Shown piece by piece: positions 55,178 to 62,289 of a stretch of DNA of 64,000 nucleotides (its first letter is position 1; the number at the start of each line of letters is the position of its first letter). The DNA comes from Lentibacillus sp. Marseille-P4043. GTDB lineage: Bacteria; Bacillota; Bacilli; Bacillales; Amphibacillaceae. Location: assembly GCF_900258515.1 (NCBI RefSeq), contig NZ_LT984884.1:2639353-2703352 (forward strand), given 5' to 3'. The translations under genes were made by a program, and so were the position numbers. Below the pieces are notes generated by a model, which did no database searches, was not told where the DNA came from, and saw only the letters and a program-made list of their open reading frames with translations.

Positions 55178-55206
55178 CGCTTCATGTGGCCCATGAAGCG
55201 ATTTTT
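55178..55206 (+). terminator. hairpin terminator
   Basis: CGCTTCATG pairs with CATGAAGCG around a 5-base loop and is followed by ATTTTT. Confidence 0.75.
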
Positions 55207-55285
55207 ATATGTTATGCTGTGTAAACTTTTTCTATGTATAGAATACCACGGTTTTGGCGCTTGTAAACATAATAGACGAATAATT

Positions 55286-55350
55286 CCAACAAGAAATAAG
55301 ACCTCCCCTCTGAGTATCCACGCTCTGCTCGGGAGATCTTATTTTTTCGG
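55286..55350. terminator. dispersed 65-bp terminator-like element, copy 3
   Basis: CCAACAAGAAATAAGACCTC, CCCTCTGAGTATCCACGCTC, GGGAGATCTTATTTTTTCGG. Almost identical to copy 1 (inverted at 36744), including the TATCCACGCTCTG loop. Confidence 0.75.
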
Positions 55351-55638
55351 ACATACATATAGCCAGGAAGAGTTAGAAGTAGATATCATTTCATGTTGAA
55401 GAAATGACTTTTTCCGATTTAGTCTTGATATATTTCAAAAGATTGATCATTTAAAAAGTACTGATACAATAAATGCAGATTTTTTGATGGAAATTGAGCT
55501 TGTTTTAAGGTGGAATAACAAAGATTGTGTATTTTTTCACTTAAACGGGCAGGATTGTGCAATAACGAATAAGATGAAACTATTTGCTTTGTAATTCGTA
55601 CTTAAATTAGAGGGTTATAAATGTTGGAGGGAGTTTGT

Positions 55639-55983
55639 TTGAATATAGATATCGACCGAGTAATTCCTTTTTTGTTAATGTGGGGATTCCCAATCTTTTT
55701 TATGGCTAGAGCATATGCGAAAATGGATACAGATGAGAGAAATGATGCAAAAAAGGATTTTAAGACACCTCGTTTTATTTTCACAATAGGTTTTCTCACA
55801 ATTGGTCTGTTTATAGCTCAAGTAGGAAGCATCTTATCCATAAATTTAATAAATACTATTGGAACTTTAATATTTATAATAGGTGGGATTGTAGCAGTAA
55901 TTGATATTTGGGGAAGAAGTAAAATTAAAAGTATGTTAGTTTCTCTGCTTTTCGTGGTTGCTATTTTCTTCCTGAATAACTAG
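55639..55983 (+). CDS. three-helix membrane protein, unknown
   Basis: 114 residues from TTG 55639, six bases after GGAGGGAG. Helices near 8-25, 48-68 and 72-110; the loop KMDTDERNDAKKDFKTPRF faces the cytoplasm. No family recognised. A dispersed-motif copy (CTTAAACGGGCAGG) lies about 100 bases upstream. Confidence 0.65.
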   Translation: MNIDIDRVIPFLLMWGFPIFFMARAYAKMDTDERNDAKKDFKTPRFIFTIGFLTIGLFIAQVGSILSINLINTIGTLIFIIGGIVAVIDIWGRSKIKSMLVSLLFVVAIFFLNN

Positions 55984-55989
55984 GAAAAA

Positions 55990-56020
55990 GTTTACTTAAA
56001 ATTATTGTACTATTGGGTGC
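55990..56020 (+). repeat. dispersed intergenic motif, copy 5
   Basis: TTTACTTAAAATTATTGTAC then TATTGGGTGC, between the membrane protein and the first retropepsin module. Confidence 0.45.
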
Positions 56021-56089
56021 TATAAGACATGATAGTTGTATAAAACGATGATATAATAATTGTAAAGTGTAAAAGAGGTGGTGTATATT

Positions 56090-56338
56090 ATGAAATGGTC
56101 AGAGGTTAGAAAAATGTACCCAAATCAATATGTTAAACTTAACATCATAGACTTTTACCAAGAAGATGATAAAAAGATTGTAACTGATGTTGCGTTAATT
56201 AATGTTATGGAAGATCCTAAATTAGCTACTAAAGAGTTACTTAAGTCTAAGCGCGATACCATTGTTTACCATACAGGGGCTGAAGAAATCGTAATTGAGA
56301 TGAGAAAAGCAATAGGTTTAAGAGGTATGAGATTATGA
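56090..56338 (+). CDS. partner protein of the retropepsin module, copy 1
   Basis: 82 residues from ATG 56090, behind GAGGTGGTG. MKWSEVRKMYPNQYVKLNII, a long beta-rich middle, then LATKELLKSKRDTIVYHTG and EEIVIEMRKAIGLRGMRL. Its 3' end overlaps the protease start (ATGA). A paralogue sits at 56983. I know no function; the strict pairing and overlap suggest the two products act together. Confidence 0.75.
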   Translation: MKWSEVRKMYPNQYVKLNIIDFYQEDDKKIVTDVALINVMEDPKLATKELLKSKRDTIVYHTGAEEIVIEMRKAIGLRGMRL

Positions 56339-56712
56339 GGTTAGAATTTGTAAATAATTTACTAGAAGTTGAAATGACGATTTCCTACAAAGGAAAAATG
56401 AAAACAATAGATAAGCTTGTTGTTGATACAGGTGCAGCTCATACTCTTATTTCATCTGACGTTGTTGATGAGATAGACATATACTTTAAAAATGGAGATC
56501 CTCTTGTAAGCTCTTATGGAATTGGCGGTGAGGAGTATTCTTTCCGTAAACCAGTTGATTTTATCAAGCTAGACAATTATGAAATTCCAGATATGAAGTT
56601 AGACTTTGGTAATTTAGATGGTTGGGGAATCAATGGACTATTAGGACTAGATATATTAATGAATGGAAAGTTTATCATAGATTTAGGGAAATTAGAACTA
56701 ATCCAAAATTAA
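56335..56712 (+). CDS. retropepsin-like aspartic protease, copy 1
   Basis: 125 residues: catalytic motif VVDTGAAHTLIS (Asp31-Thr-Gly-Ala), flap-like SYGIGGEEYSF, and GINGLLGLDIL (98-108), the hydrophobic-hydrophobic-Gly signature before the last strand. One lobe only, so it should act as a dimer. No signal peptide, hence cytoplasmic. Translationally coupled to the upstream small protein. Substrate unknown. Confidence 0.85.
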   Translation: MRLEFVNNLLEVEMTISYKGKMKTIDKLVVDTGAAHTLISSDVVDEIDIYFKNGDPLVSSYGIGGEEYSFRKPVDFIKLDNYEIPDMKLDFGNLDGWGINGLLGLDILMNGKFIIDLGKLELIQN

Positions 56713-56826
56713 TATTACAGATAAATCTATTGATATCACGGCTGCACAATGCTAGAAATTTTAAAGATTAACATCATGGCTTGGGATAAATGCTATGATG
56801 TTATTTTTTATATTAAAACATCGATG

Positions 56827-56862
56827 TTTGTGAGGTAGTGAACTTAAAGTAACGGGTAGCTT
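56827..56862 (+). repeat. dispersed intergenic motif, copy 6
   Basis: TTGTGAGGTAGTGAACTTAA then AGTAACGGGTAGC, between the two retropepsin modules. Confidence 0.4.
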
Positions 56863-56982
56863 TTCTTTAAGAAGTGTGTGTCTGTTTCGAGTCTTTTGTC
56901 CGCAAAATGAATGGAATTTTATGGGTAGGAGATAGAGCGGTGTGTTAAAATAAAGATATAAAAAGAAGGGGCGGTGAAAAAC

Positions 56983-57243
56983 ATGAAATGGTCAGAGGTT
57001 AGAAAATTGTACCCGGATCAATTTGTAAAATTAAAAGTGTTATCGTCTCATATTGAAAATGGTCAAGAATTTATTGAGGATATTGCCGTTATAAAGCCTA
57101 TATCAAATGAATTGGCAACAAAGGAACTTTTAAAATCAAAAGGTGATGAATTGGTTTATCATACTACAAATGAAAATATTTTGCTTGAAGTTCGTCAGGA
57201 TGTTGGATTAAGGAGATTTGACTATCATGAAAATCAAGCATAA
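56983..57243 (+). CDS. partner protein of the retropepsin module, copy 2
   Basis: 86 residues from ATG 56983: MKWSEVRKLYPDQFVKLKVL, LATKELLKSKGDELVYHTTN and ENILLEVRQDVGLRRF. Clear paralogue of 56090-56338. Intact, although its downstream protease is broken. Confidence 0.75.
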   Translation: MKWSEVRKLYPDQFVKLKVLSSHIENGQEFIEDIAVIKPISNELATKELLKSKGDELVYHTTNENILLEVRQDVGLRRFDYHENQA

Positions 57244-57596
57244 ATATGGGTTGCTTTTAGTTGATATAACTTTAACATTTAACGGAAATAGTAAAGTGAT
57301 AGAAAATATGGTGGTAGATACTGGGGCAGCTAGAACACTAATCGCCCAAGATATTGTTGAAGATATCGGTCTTCAAGTCGAGAATCGTCACTTATTTTGG
57401 AGTTGGTGGTAAAGAGCATGCCTTTAGAAAACAAGTAGATTAAATACAAATTAGTGATTTTATGGTTCAAAAAGTTGAAGTAGATTTTAATGACTTTGGA
57501 TATGATGACATTAACGGATTACTTGGGTTGGATTTGTTAATCAAAGCAGGATTTAATATAGACTTGCTTAATCTTGAAATGAATATGAACGCTTGA
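57227..57596 (+). pseudogene. retropepsin-like protease, copy 2, broken
   Basis: The N-terminal half has an intact VVDTGAARTLIAQ. A frameshift near 57385 leads to a stop at 57412. The other frame then reads TYFGVGGKEHAFRKQVD, meets TAA 57441-57443, and continues GYDDINGLLGLDLLIKAGFN to a stop at 57596. Two lesions make this a true pseudogene of the copy-1 type. Confidence 0.85.
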
Positions 57597-57629
57597 AAAG
57601 AACCTTATATAAAAATAGGGTTCTTTTTT
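57597..57629 (+). terminator. terminator of the second retropepsin module
   Basis: AAAGAACC pairs with GGTTCTTT and is followed by TTT. Confidence 0.75.
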
Positions 57630-57660
57630 GCTGATAAATGGAATTACGCAGTGGAACTGC

Positions 57661-57692
57661 CTATTAAACTATAGGGTGCGATTGTTGAATAA
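57661..57692 (+). repeat. dispersed intergenic motif, copy 7
   Basis: TATTAAACTATAGGGTGCGA then TTGTTGAATAAG. Confidence 0.5.
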
Positions 57693-57749
57693 GCAGCAGT
57701 CGCTATTTTACTATTGGGCAGTTTAGTGCAAGTGTAGCCCCTGACATGA

Positions 57750-57959
57750 CAGCCACACAGGATAGAGGGATTTCGTGTAACTGAAGGATTCGAAGCTGGG
57801 AATTATTATATTGTTCATCACTATTTTTCAGGTTGGTTTTATTTATTCCCAATTGCATTATTTACTGTAAGCGGAGTTTTATTTATACTTTGGATGTTAT
57901 TTCAAATTAAGTATGCTTACACCAGCAACAATTTAAAACTAAAACCTTTAATTAAGTGA
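57750..57959 (+). pseudogene. membrane-protein 3' remnant
   Basis: Open without a start: IEGFRVTEGFEAGNYYIVHH then two helices (GWFYLFPIALFTVSGVLFIL, WMLFQIKYAY) and stop at 57959. It looks like the tail of a lost membrane protein. Family unknown. Confidence 0.4.
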
Positions 57960-58030
57960 GTTATCTTTTCTCCAAATGTGTTGGCGGTGCTTTAGATAGT
58001 ATCGCCTTTTTATTTGATTAACGTAAAAGA

Positions 58031-58075
58031 TTGTGAAATATTGTACTCAAACTATTGGGTAGCGTTTGTTCAAAA
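58031..58075 (+). repeat. dispersed intergenic motif, copy 8
   Basis: TTGTGAAATATTGTACTCAA then ACTATTGGGTAGCG and TTTGTTCAAAAGAGG. Confidence 0.5.
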
Positions 58076-58140
58076 GAGGCAATTGCTTCTTGTGTTAAAG
58101 AGGGAGTTTAGTGAAATAGGCTGATAGGGGGATTTTGTCC

Positions 58141-58314
58141 GAAGCAGTTATTCAGCACGTAGGAAGCACGACTATACCAAATAGTATTACAAAGGGTGAT
58201 TTAGACATTCAAGTCAGGGTTAAAGCCCATCTTTTTCCTAATGCTGTTCAGGAACTCTCAAAGTTATATGAGCTAAACGAGGGCAGCGTAAAAACCGAAG
58301 AATTCAGAGCCTGA
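58141..58314 (+). pseudogene. GrpB/UPF0157-like nucleotidyltransferase fragment
   Basis: EAVIQHVGSTTIPNSITKGD then LDIQVRVKAHLFPNAVQELS. The HxGST and KGDLDIQV runs are those of the GrpB (UPF0157) nucleotidyltransferase fold. Both ends are missing. Confidence 0.65.
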
Positions 58315-58387
58315 TACGTTTATTAGACATAAAACATGCGTTCGTATATAATGAAGATGATTCATCAATTTGAAAGGATGTGGTAAA

Positions 58388-59398
58388 ATGATGGCACAAG
58401 AAGCAGTTCTGGAGAAACCGGCTAATTACCAGGTGAAAAGGCCGGATTATGATGCTCTCTGGAAGAAGTTGATTGAAGAATTATTTGAGGAGTTTATGCT
58501 ATTTTTTGCAGCAGATTTATATGAGCAAATTGACTTTTCCAAAATGCCGGATTTTCTTAAGCAGGAACTGTACAAAGAAATTATTCAGGAAAAGAAAGGC
58601 CGAATGATTGCCGATCAAATAGTGAAAGTGTATTTGAAAAGCGGTGAAGAAAAATGGATATTAGTACATGTGGAAGTCCAAGGTAAAGAGGAAGACGATT
58701 TTGGTAAGCGGATGTTTCGCTATTTTTACCGAATTTATGACCGGTTTGACCGGGAAGTCTACGCAATTGCACTTTTAACGGAACAACAAGCGCAAAATCA
58801 GACGAATGGATTTCACTATAATTTTTATGGCACCAAAATAGATTACACATATAATATATATCATTTTAAGGAAAGCAATATCGAAAAACTTGAGCAGTCA
58901 GCCAACCCATTTGCAGCTGCTGTCATCGCAGGCATTTATGCTAATAAATCAAAAACAAATGCATCTAAACGTTATACGTTCAAACGAAAATTAATGATCC
59001 AAACATTGCAGAAATTCACCTCCCAACAAGAAAAATCTCGCACATACCTATCAGCATTATTTTACTTCATTGATTATTTGCTCCAAGTCCCAAAAGAATA
59101 CAGTCAGCAATTGAAAAACGATATTATTCCATATTTAGGAAAGGAGGTTGCACAGAAAATGCGTGCAGAAAAAACGGATACATCTCAAACTTTGGCGGAG
59201 ATATTTGAAGAGATGAAGCGGGAGGGCATAGAGGAAGGGAGAAAGGAAGGGAAAGAGGACGGAAGAAAGGAAGGAAGAAAGGATTCGTTAATTAAGGTTG
59301 TTAGGAAACTGGTAAAGAAGGGTTTCACAAATGACGAAATAGCAGAAATCACGGAATTAGGAACTGGGGAAATAGCGGAATTGAGAGAATCATTTTAG
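58388..59398 (+). CDS. Rpn-family recombination-promoting nuclease
   Basis: 336 residues from ATG 58388, behind AAAGGATG. The PD-(D/E)XK core spans about 20-130: Asp76 in MIADQIVKVYL and Glu96-x-Gln98 in ILVHVEVQGK, then RMFRYFYRIYDRF. The C-terminus is a charged repeat (KEGKEDGRKEGRKD) plus a small helical module (KLVKKGFTNDEIAEITEL). An internal SD and in-frame ATG at 59159 would give the last 79 residues alone. Rpn nucleases degrade DNA and act in phage defence, held by such intragenic C-terminal products. A duplicated C-terminal gene follows at 59505. Confidence 0.9.
   Translation: MMAQEAVLEKPANYQVKRPDYDALWKKLIEELFEEFMLFFAADLYEQIDFSKMPDFLKQELYKEIIQEKKGRMIADQIVKVYLKSGEEKWILVHVEVQGKEEDDFGKRMFRYFYRIYDRFDREVYAIALLTEQQAQNQTNGFHYNFYGTKIDYTYNIYHFKESNIEKLEQSANPFAAAVIAGIYANKSKTNASKRYTFKRKLMIQTLQKFTSQQEKSRTYLSALFYFIDYLLQVPKEYSQQLKNDIIPYLGKEVAQKMRAEKTDTSQTLAEIFEEMKREGIEEGRKEGKEDGRKEGRKDSLIKVVRKLVKKGFTNDEIAEITELGTGEIAELRESF
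59159..59398 (+). CDS. predicted intragenic short Rpn product (antitoxin-like)
   Basis: Inside the Rpn gene, AAAGGAGG (59140-59147) stands 11 bases before an in-frame ATG (59159). It would produce 79 residues, MRAEKTDTSQTLAEIFEEMK through the C-terminal helical module. The same SD, spacing and MRAE start recur in the separate gene at 59505. That supports real initiation here. Inhibition of the full-length nuclease is inferred from published work on Rpn gene-within-gene systems. Confidence 0.6.
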   Translation: MRAEKTDTSQTLAEIFEEMKREGIEEGRKEGKEDGRKEGRKDSLIKVVRKLVKKGFTNDEIAEITELGTGEIAELRESF

Positions 59399-59504
59399 CA
59401 TAAGTGGAAAGGAAACTGATTGGCTTGATCTTAATTCGTTTCGTTTTCATTATCATGATCGATAATAAATCATCACATATTTAGGAAAGGAGGTTGCACA
59501 GAAA

Positions 59505-59732
59505 ATGCGTGCAGAAGAATTGGATTTATCGCCAACATTGTTTGAAGTTTATAAAGAATGGAAGGAAGAAGCGATAAAGGAAGGGAGAGAAGAAGGGAGA
59601 AAGGAAGGAAGAAAGGATTCGTTGATTAAGATTGCTAGGAAACTGGTAAAGAAGGGTTTCACAAATGACGAAATAGCAGAAATCACGGAATTAGGAACTG
59701 GGGAAATAGCGGAATTAAGAGAATCATTTTAA
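59505..59732 (+). CDS. free-standing Rpn C-terminal protein (duplicated antitoxin-like gene)
   Basis: 75 residues: MRAEELDLSPTLFEVYKEWK, KEGREEGRKEGRKD and the last 35 residues almost identical to the end of the upstream Rpn protein. The DNA from the ribosome site to about 40 bases past the stop (59474-59770) is a direct duplicate of 59131-59436. The nuclease part is not duplicated. It therefore encodes only the putative inhibitor. Confidence 0.8.
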   Translation: MRAEELDLSPTLFEVYKEWKEEAIKEGREEGRKEGRKDSLIKIARKLVKKGFTNDEIAEITELGTGEIAELRESF

Positions 59733-60325
59733 CATAAGTGAAAACGAAACTGATTGGCTTGATGAGTTTCACTTTTAACAAAGATCAAAAAACGGAGGGA
59801 TGTGAATGACTGTTATAAGTCCGAATGAGGCTTAGTGAATGGATTTATAAAATTTTATTTTGGGGGTTTTTACCCTGAATTGCGTGCTATCGGCCCTTTT
59901 TATCTATGTTCCAGGCGTTTGAATCGGCTGGGGTCCGAAAAACTGGCAAAAATGATGAAAGGGAATGAAATCATAAAACAAATACACATTTGGTTTTTCA
60001 GCGATTGGTAAAAGGGGATCAGTGAGGGATTACCTAACGATAAGCTTCACACAATAGGAATAGCTTTTTATTATTTTCTTACTCGAATGCTTATTTAAGG
60101 GATGAAATAAAAACAAATATGGATAAGCAAAAGTCTGCAATTGAATGTAGACTTTTTTAATTTGACTTTTTAAGCAAATGGTTTATATAAGCTAAAAATT
60201 TAAATTAATTTAACAATTCAATATTGTTATGTTAAGATGTAAGTACATTATAATTCAATAACTTTATTGTACTTACGTTATAACATATGCACCGTATTGT
60301 CATTCAAACAAAAATGGATGTGATT
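59733..60325. other. intergenic with a terminator
   Basis: No gene of credible length. A GGAGGG-ATG pair near 59800 opens only nine codons. A terminator at 60129-60158 (AAAAGTCTGCA with TGTAGACTTTT, then T) has no intact gene in front, so a gene was probably lost here. AT-rich promoter-like DNA precedes the TA pair. Confidence 0.45.
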
Positions 60326-60577
60326 ATGATGGCGGATAAAAAGACGCGTAAAGTAACACAGATGGGAAATAGTTTAGGAATAGGTTTGCCGAAAGATATT
60401 GTTGATGCTTTAAACATCAAACGTGGCGATGAAATCGAATTTGACGTGAAGGACAATCGAATGATTTTAAGCAAAAAGAATCGTTTAGAAGACCAGGTGG
60501 ATGTTGAAATGATGAAAATGCTTACGGAAACGTTTAAGGAACATCATCGTGTATTTGAAAAGTTAAAAGACAGGTGA
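60326..60577 (+). CDS. AbrB/MazE-type antitoxin of a Doc module
   Basis: 83 residues from about ATG 60326 (ATG 60329 possible): RKVTQMGNSLGIGLPKDIVD then ALNIKRGDEIEFDVKDNRMI is a swapped-hairpin SpoVT/AbrB DNA-binding domain. The C-terminal helix (VDVEMMKMLTETFKEHHRVF) would bind the toxin. It lies 4 bases before the Doc gene. Confidence 0.88.
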   Translation: MMADKKTRKVTQMGNSLGIGLPKDIVDALNIKRGDEIEFDVKDNRMILSKKNRLEDQVDVEMMKMLTETFKEHHRVFEKLKDR

Positions 60578-60581
60578 TGAA

Positions 60582-60974
60582 ATGAATTATTTATTGGCTA
60601 AAGATGTAACCTTAATACACTTCATCGTCATGAAAAAATATGGGGAGGAGGGACAAGCTGGAATAAAGGATGAGAGGTTGTTAGAATCGGCGGTTCACCT
60701 CCCGCAACAATCTGTTTTAGGGGAGGATGCTTATCCTTCTTTATTTGATAAGGCTGGCGTTTTATTTGAATCATTAGCGGGAAATCATTGTTTTGTTGAT
60801 GGAAATGCGAAAACGGCAGTTGCGGTGCTTGATATTTTTTTAAAGAAAAACGGGTTTAAACTAAAGCAAAATGATCAAGAAATGAAAGAATTTACAACAC
60901 TGGTTGCAGAGGGGCAGGTTCCACTACCATATATTGCTAATTGGCTGGTGGAAAATACGGAAAAAGGTATGTAA
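60582..60974 (+). CDS. Doc (death-on-curing) family toxin with altered Fic motif
   Basis: 130 residues: GIKDERLLESAVHLPQQSVL, YPSLFDKAGVLFESLAGNHC and the Fic loop HCFVDGNAKTAVAVLDIFLK. Doc kinases normally read HxFxDxNKRTA; here the Lys-Arg pair is Ala-Lys. The catalytic His and Asp are kept. Doc phosphorylates EF-Tu; this copy may be weakened or altered. AGGTGATGAA precedes ATG. Confidence 0.88.
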   Translation: MNYLLAKDVTLIHFIVMKKYGEEGQAGIKDERLLESAVHLPQQSVLGEDAYPSLFDKAGVLFESLAGNHCFVDGNAKTAVAVLDIFLKKNGFKLKQNDQEMKEFTTLVAEGQVPLPYIANWLVENTEKGM

Positions 60975-60980
60975 GTGTTC

Positions 60981-61151
60981 CTACACAACCCAAGTTAATA
61001 GGCAAGCAATTATCAGGCTTTCAACCAGTAATATTAGAAAATTCTTCTTCCCGCTAACTTCTTTATTAGAGGAGTAGGTTCTGAAAATAAAACCGATAAT
61101 GCCGACAATAATGAAAGCAATTGCAAAGTTTAATCCAAATTCAACGATCAT
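60981..61151 (-). CDS. small two-helix membrane protein
   Basis: 56 residues from ATG 61151, behind GGAGGGATTAT. MIVEFGLNFAIAFIIVGIIG then FIFRTYSSNKEVSGKKNFLI and a second helix LLVESLIIACLLTWVV. Good ribosome site. Convergent with the Doc gene. Function unknown. Confidence 0.65.
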   Translation of the reverse strand: MIVEFGLNFAIAFIIVGIIGFIFRTYSSNKEVSGKKNFLILLVESLIIACLLTWVV

Positions 61152-61273
61152 ATAATCCCTCCGACTTTTGATGTTAATTAGCTTTCATTTTACCATTTTT
61201 TGCATGCCATAACCAATCGCAAAAAAACTAGTTATTGTTTAGATGGTTGAATATATGATGGGGGGTGACATAC

Positions 61274-61618
61274 ATGAACGTTGAGTTAACAAGATTTAAA
61301 GTGAAAAAAGGTAAATCAGAACGTGTAAATGAATGGGTGAAGTTTTTGAATGATCATGCCAAAGATGTTCTTGTAACCTTGGAAGATGAGAAGATGTACG
61401 TAGAGACTATTTTTAGAGAACATCTAAATGGGGATGAGTTTCTATATTGGTATTCCGTACAAGGTGAAGGCGGGCAGGAAGTAGAGCAATCAGAGCATTG
61501 GGTTGATCAGAGGCATTTAGAATTTTGGGATGAGTGTATTGACGAAACTTACCTGCCAATTGATTTAAAAACAGAAGTCGTTATGATTCCTGAAAAGGTA
61601 AGAAAAAGTATGGGGTAA
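61274..61618 (+). CDS. DUF6176-like protein
   Basis: 114 residues from ATG 61274 behind GGGGGGTGACATAC. NVELTRFKVKKGKSERVNEW, VETIFREHLNGDEFLYWYSV and QSEHWVDQRHLEFWDECID match small ferredoxin-fold-like proteins annotated DUF6176. Function unknown. Confidence 0.7.
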   Translation: MNVELTRFKVKKGKSERVNEWVKFLNDHAKDVLVTLEDEKMYVETIFREHLNGDEFLYWYSVQGEGGQEVEQSEHWVDQRHLEFWDECIDETYLPIDLKTEVVMIPEKVRKSMG

Positions 61619-61638
61619 AATTTTAACCGGCACAATGA

Positions 61639-61672
61639 AATGAGACCTCGTCAAGTGAGGTCTCATTCATTA
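61639..61672 (+). terminator. terminator between convergent genes
   Basis: Perfect 11-bp stem (AATGAGACCTC / GAGGTCTCATT) with a 7-base loop. Confidence 0.8.
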
Positions 61673-61831
61673 TTTATTATGATTTCCTTTCTTCACGGCA
61701 TTCTGCATGGATCGTCTATTTTCCAAACCTTTATCACTAAATGCATTATCACTATTCAAGCGATTTTCAACTGGTCCACCGTCTAAATTGTCATTATCTC
61801 TAGCTGATTTATCTGCGTTGTTATTTTCCAT
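61670..61831 (-). CDS. small hydrophilic protein, possibly spore-associated
   Basis: 53 residues from ATG 61831 behind AGGAGTGAAAACA. MENNNADKSARDNDNLDGGP, VENRLNSDNAFSDKGLENRR and a basic tail. Very polar, no Cys or Trp, like small sporulation or stress proteins. Divergent from the next small gene. Family not recognised. Confidence 0.6.
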   Translation of the reverse strand: MENNNADKSARDNDNLDGGPVENRLNSDNAFSDKGLENRRSMQNAVKKGNHNK

Positions 61832-61971
61832 TGTTTTCACTCCTAGATTATATCCATATCTTTATTATTTCAAATCGCAAAATTTCTATACTTTTGTGGC
61901 AAAGTCAGTCACTCTTTACCAATTATATTCTCAAACACTTCGGTTACATTATTAGTAGGAGGTGTTTGAAA

Positions 61972-62181
61972 ATGGCAAAGGATAAAGAAAAAAATCAGGA
62001 AAATATTAATGTTGAACTCGGTGGCATGGGTCTTTATGGAACGACATCAAACATGGAAATTGCAGGATATGAGACTTCTGGCGATATTGAAAATGCCGGA
62101 AAATTGGATAAAGGTTTCAAAAAGGGAGAAGGCCATCGTGGTGCAACCGCATCATGGAAAGGGAAGCACCAAAGGGATTAA
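61972..62181 (+). CDS. small hydrophilic protein, unknown
   Basis: 69 residues from ATG 61972 behind a perfect AGGAGGTG. MAKDKEKNQENINVELGGMG, a central ASTMEIAGYE-like stretch (TSNMEIAGYETSGDIENAGK) and GHRGATASWKGKHQRD. Polar and Gly-rich. The strong ribosome site argues for a highly made small protein; sporulation or stress is a guess. Confidence 0.65.
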   Translation: MAKDKEKNQENINVELGGMGLYGTTSNMEIAGYETSGDIENAGKLDKGFKKGEGHRGATASWKGKHQRD

Positions 62182-62244
62182 TATTGGCTGGAAAATTTGC
62201 AGATTGAGGGTAGGTGACAATATTGCCTCAATCAATTGAATACG

Positions 62245-62285
62245 AAAGCAGAAAATACCGTTGAAACGTTATTTTCTGCTTTATT
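62245..62285. terminator. bidirectional terminator
   Basis: AAAGCAGAAAATA pairs with TATTTTCTGCTTT (13 bp). It lies between the small plus-strand gene and the convergent catalase gene. Confidence 0.75.
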
Positions 62286-62289
62286 TTAA

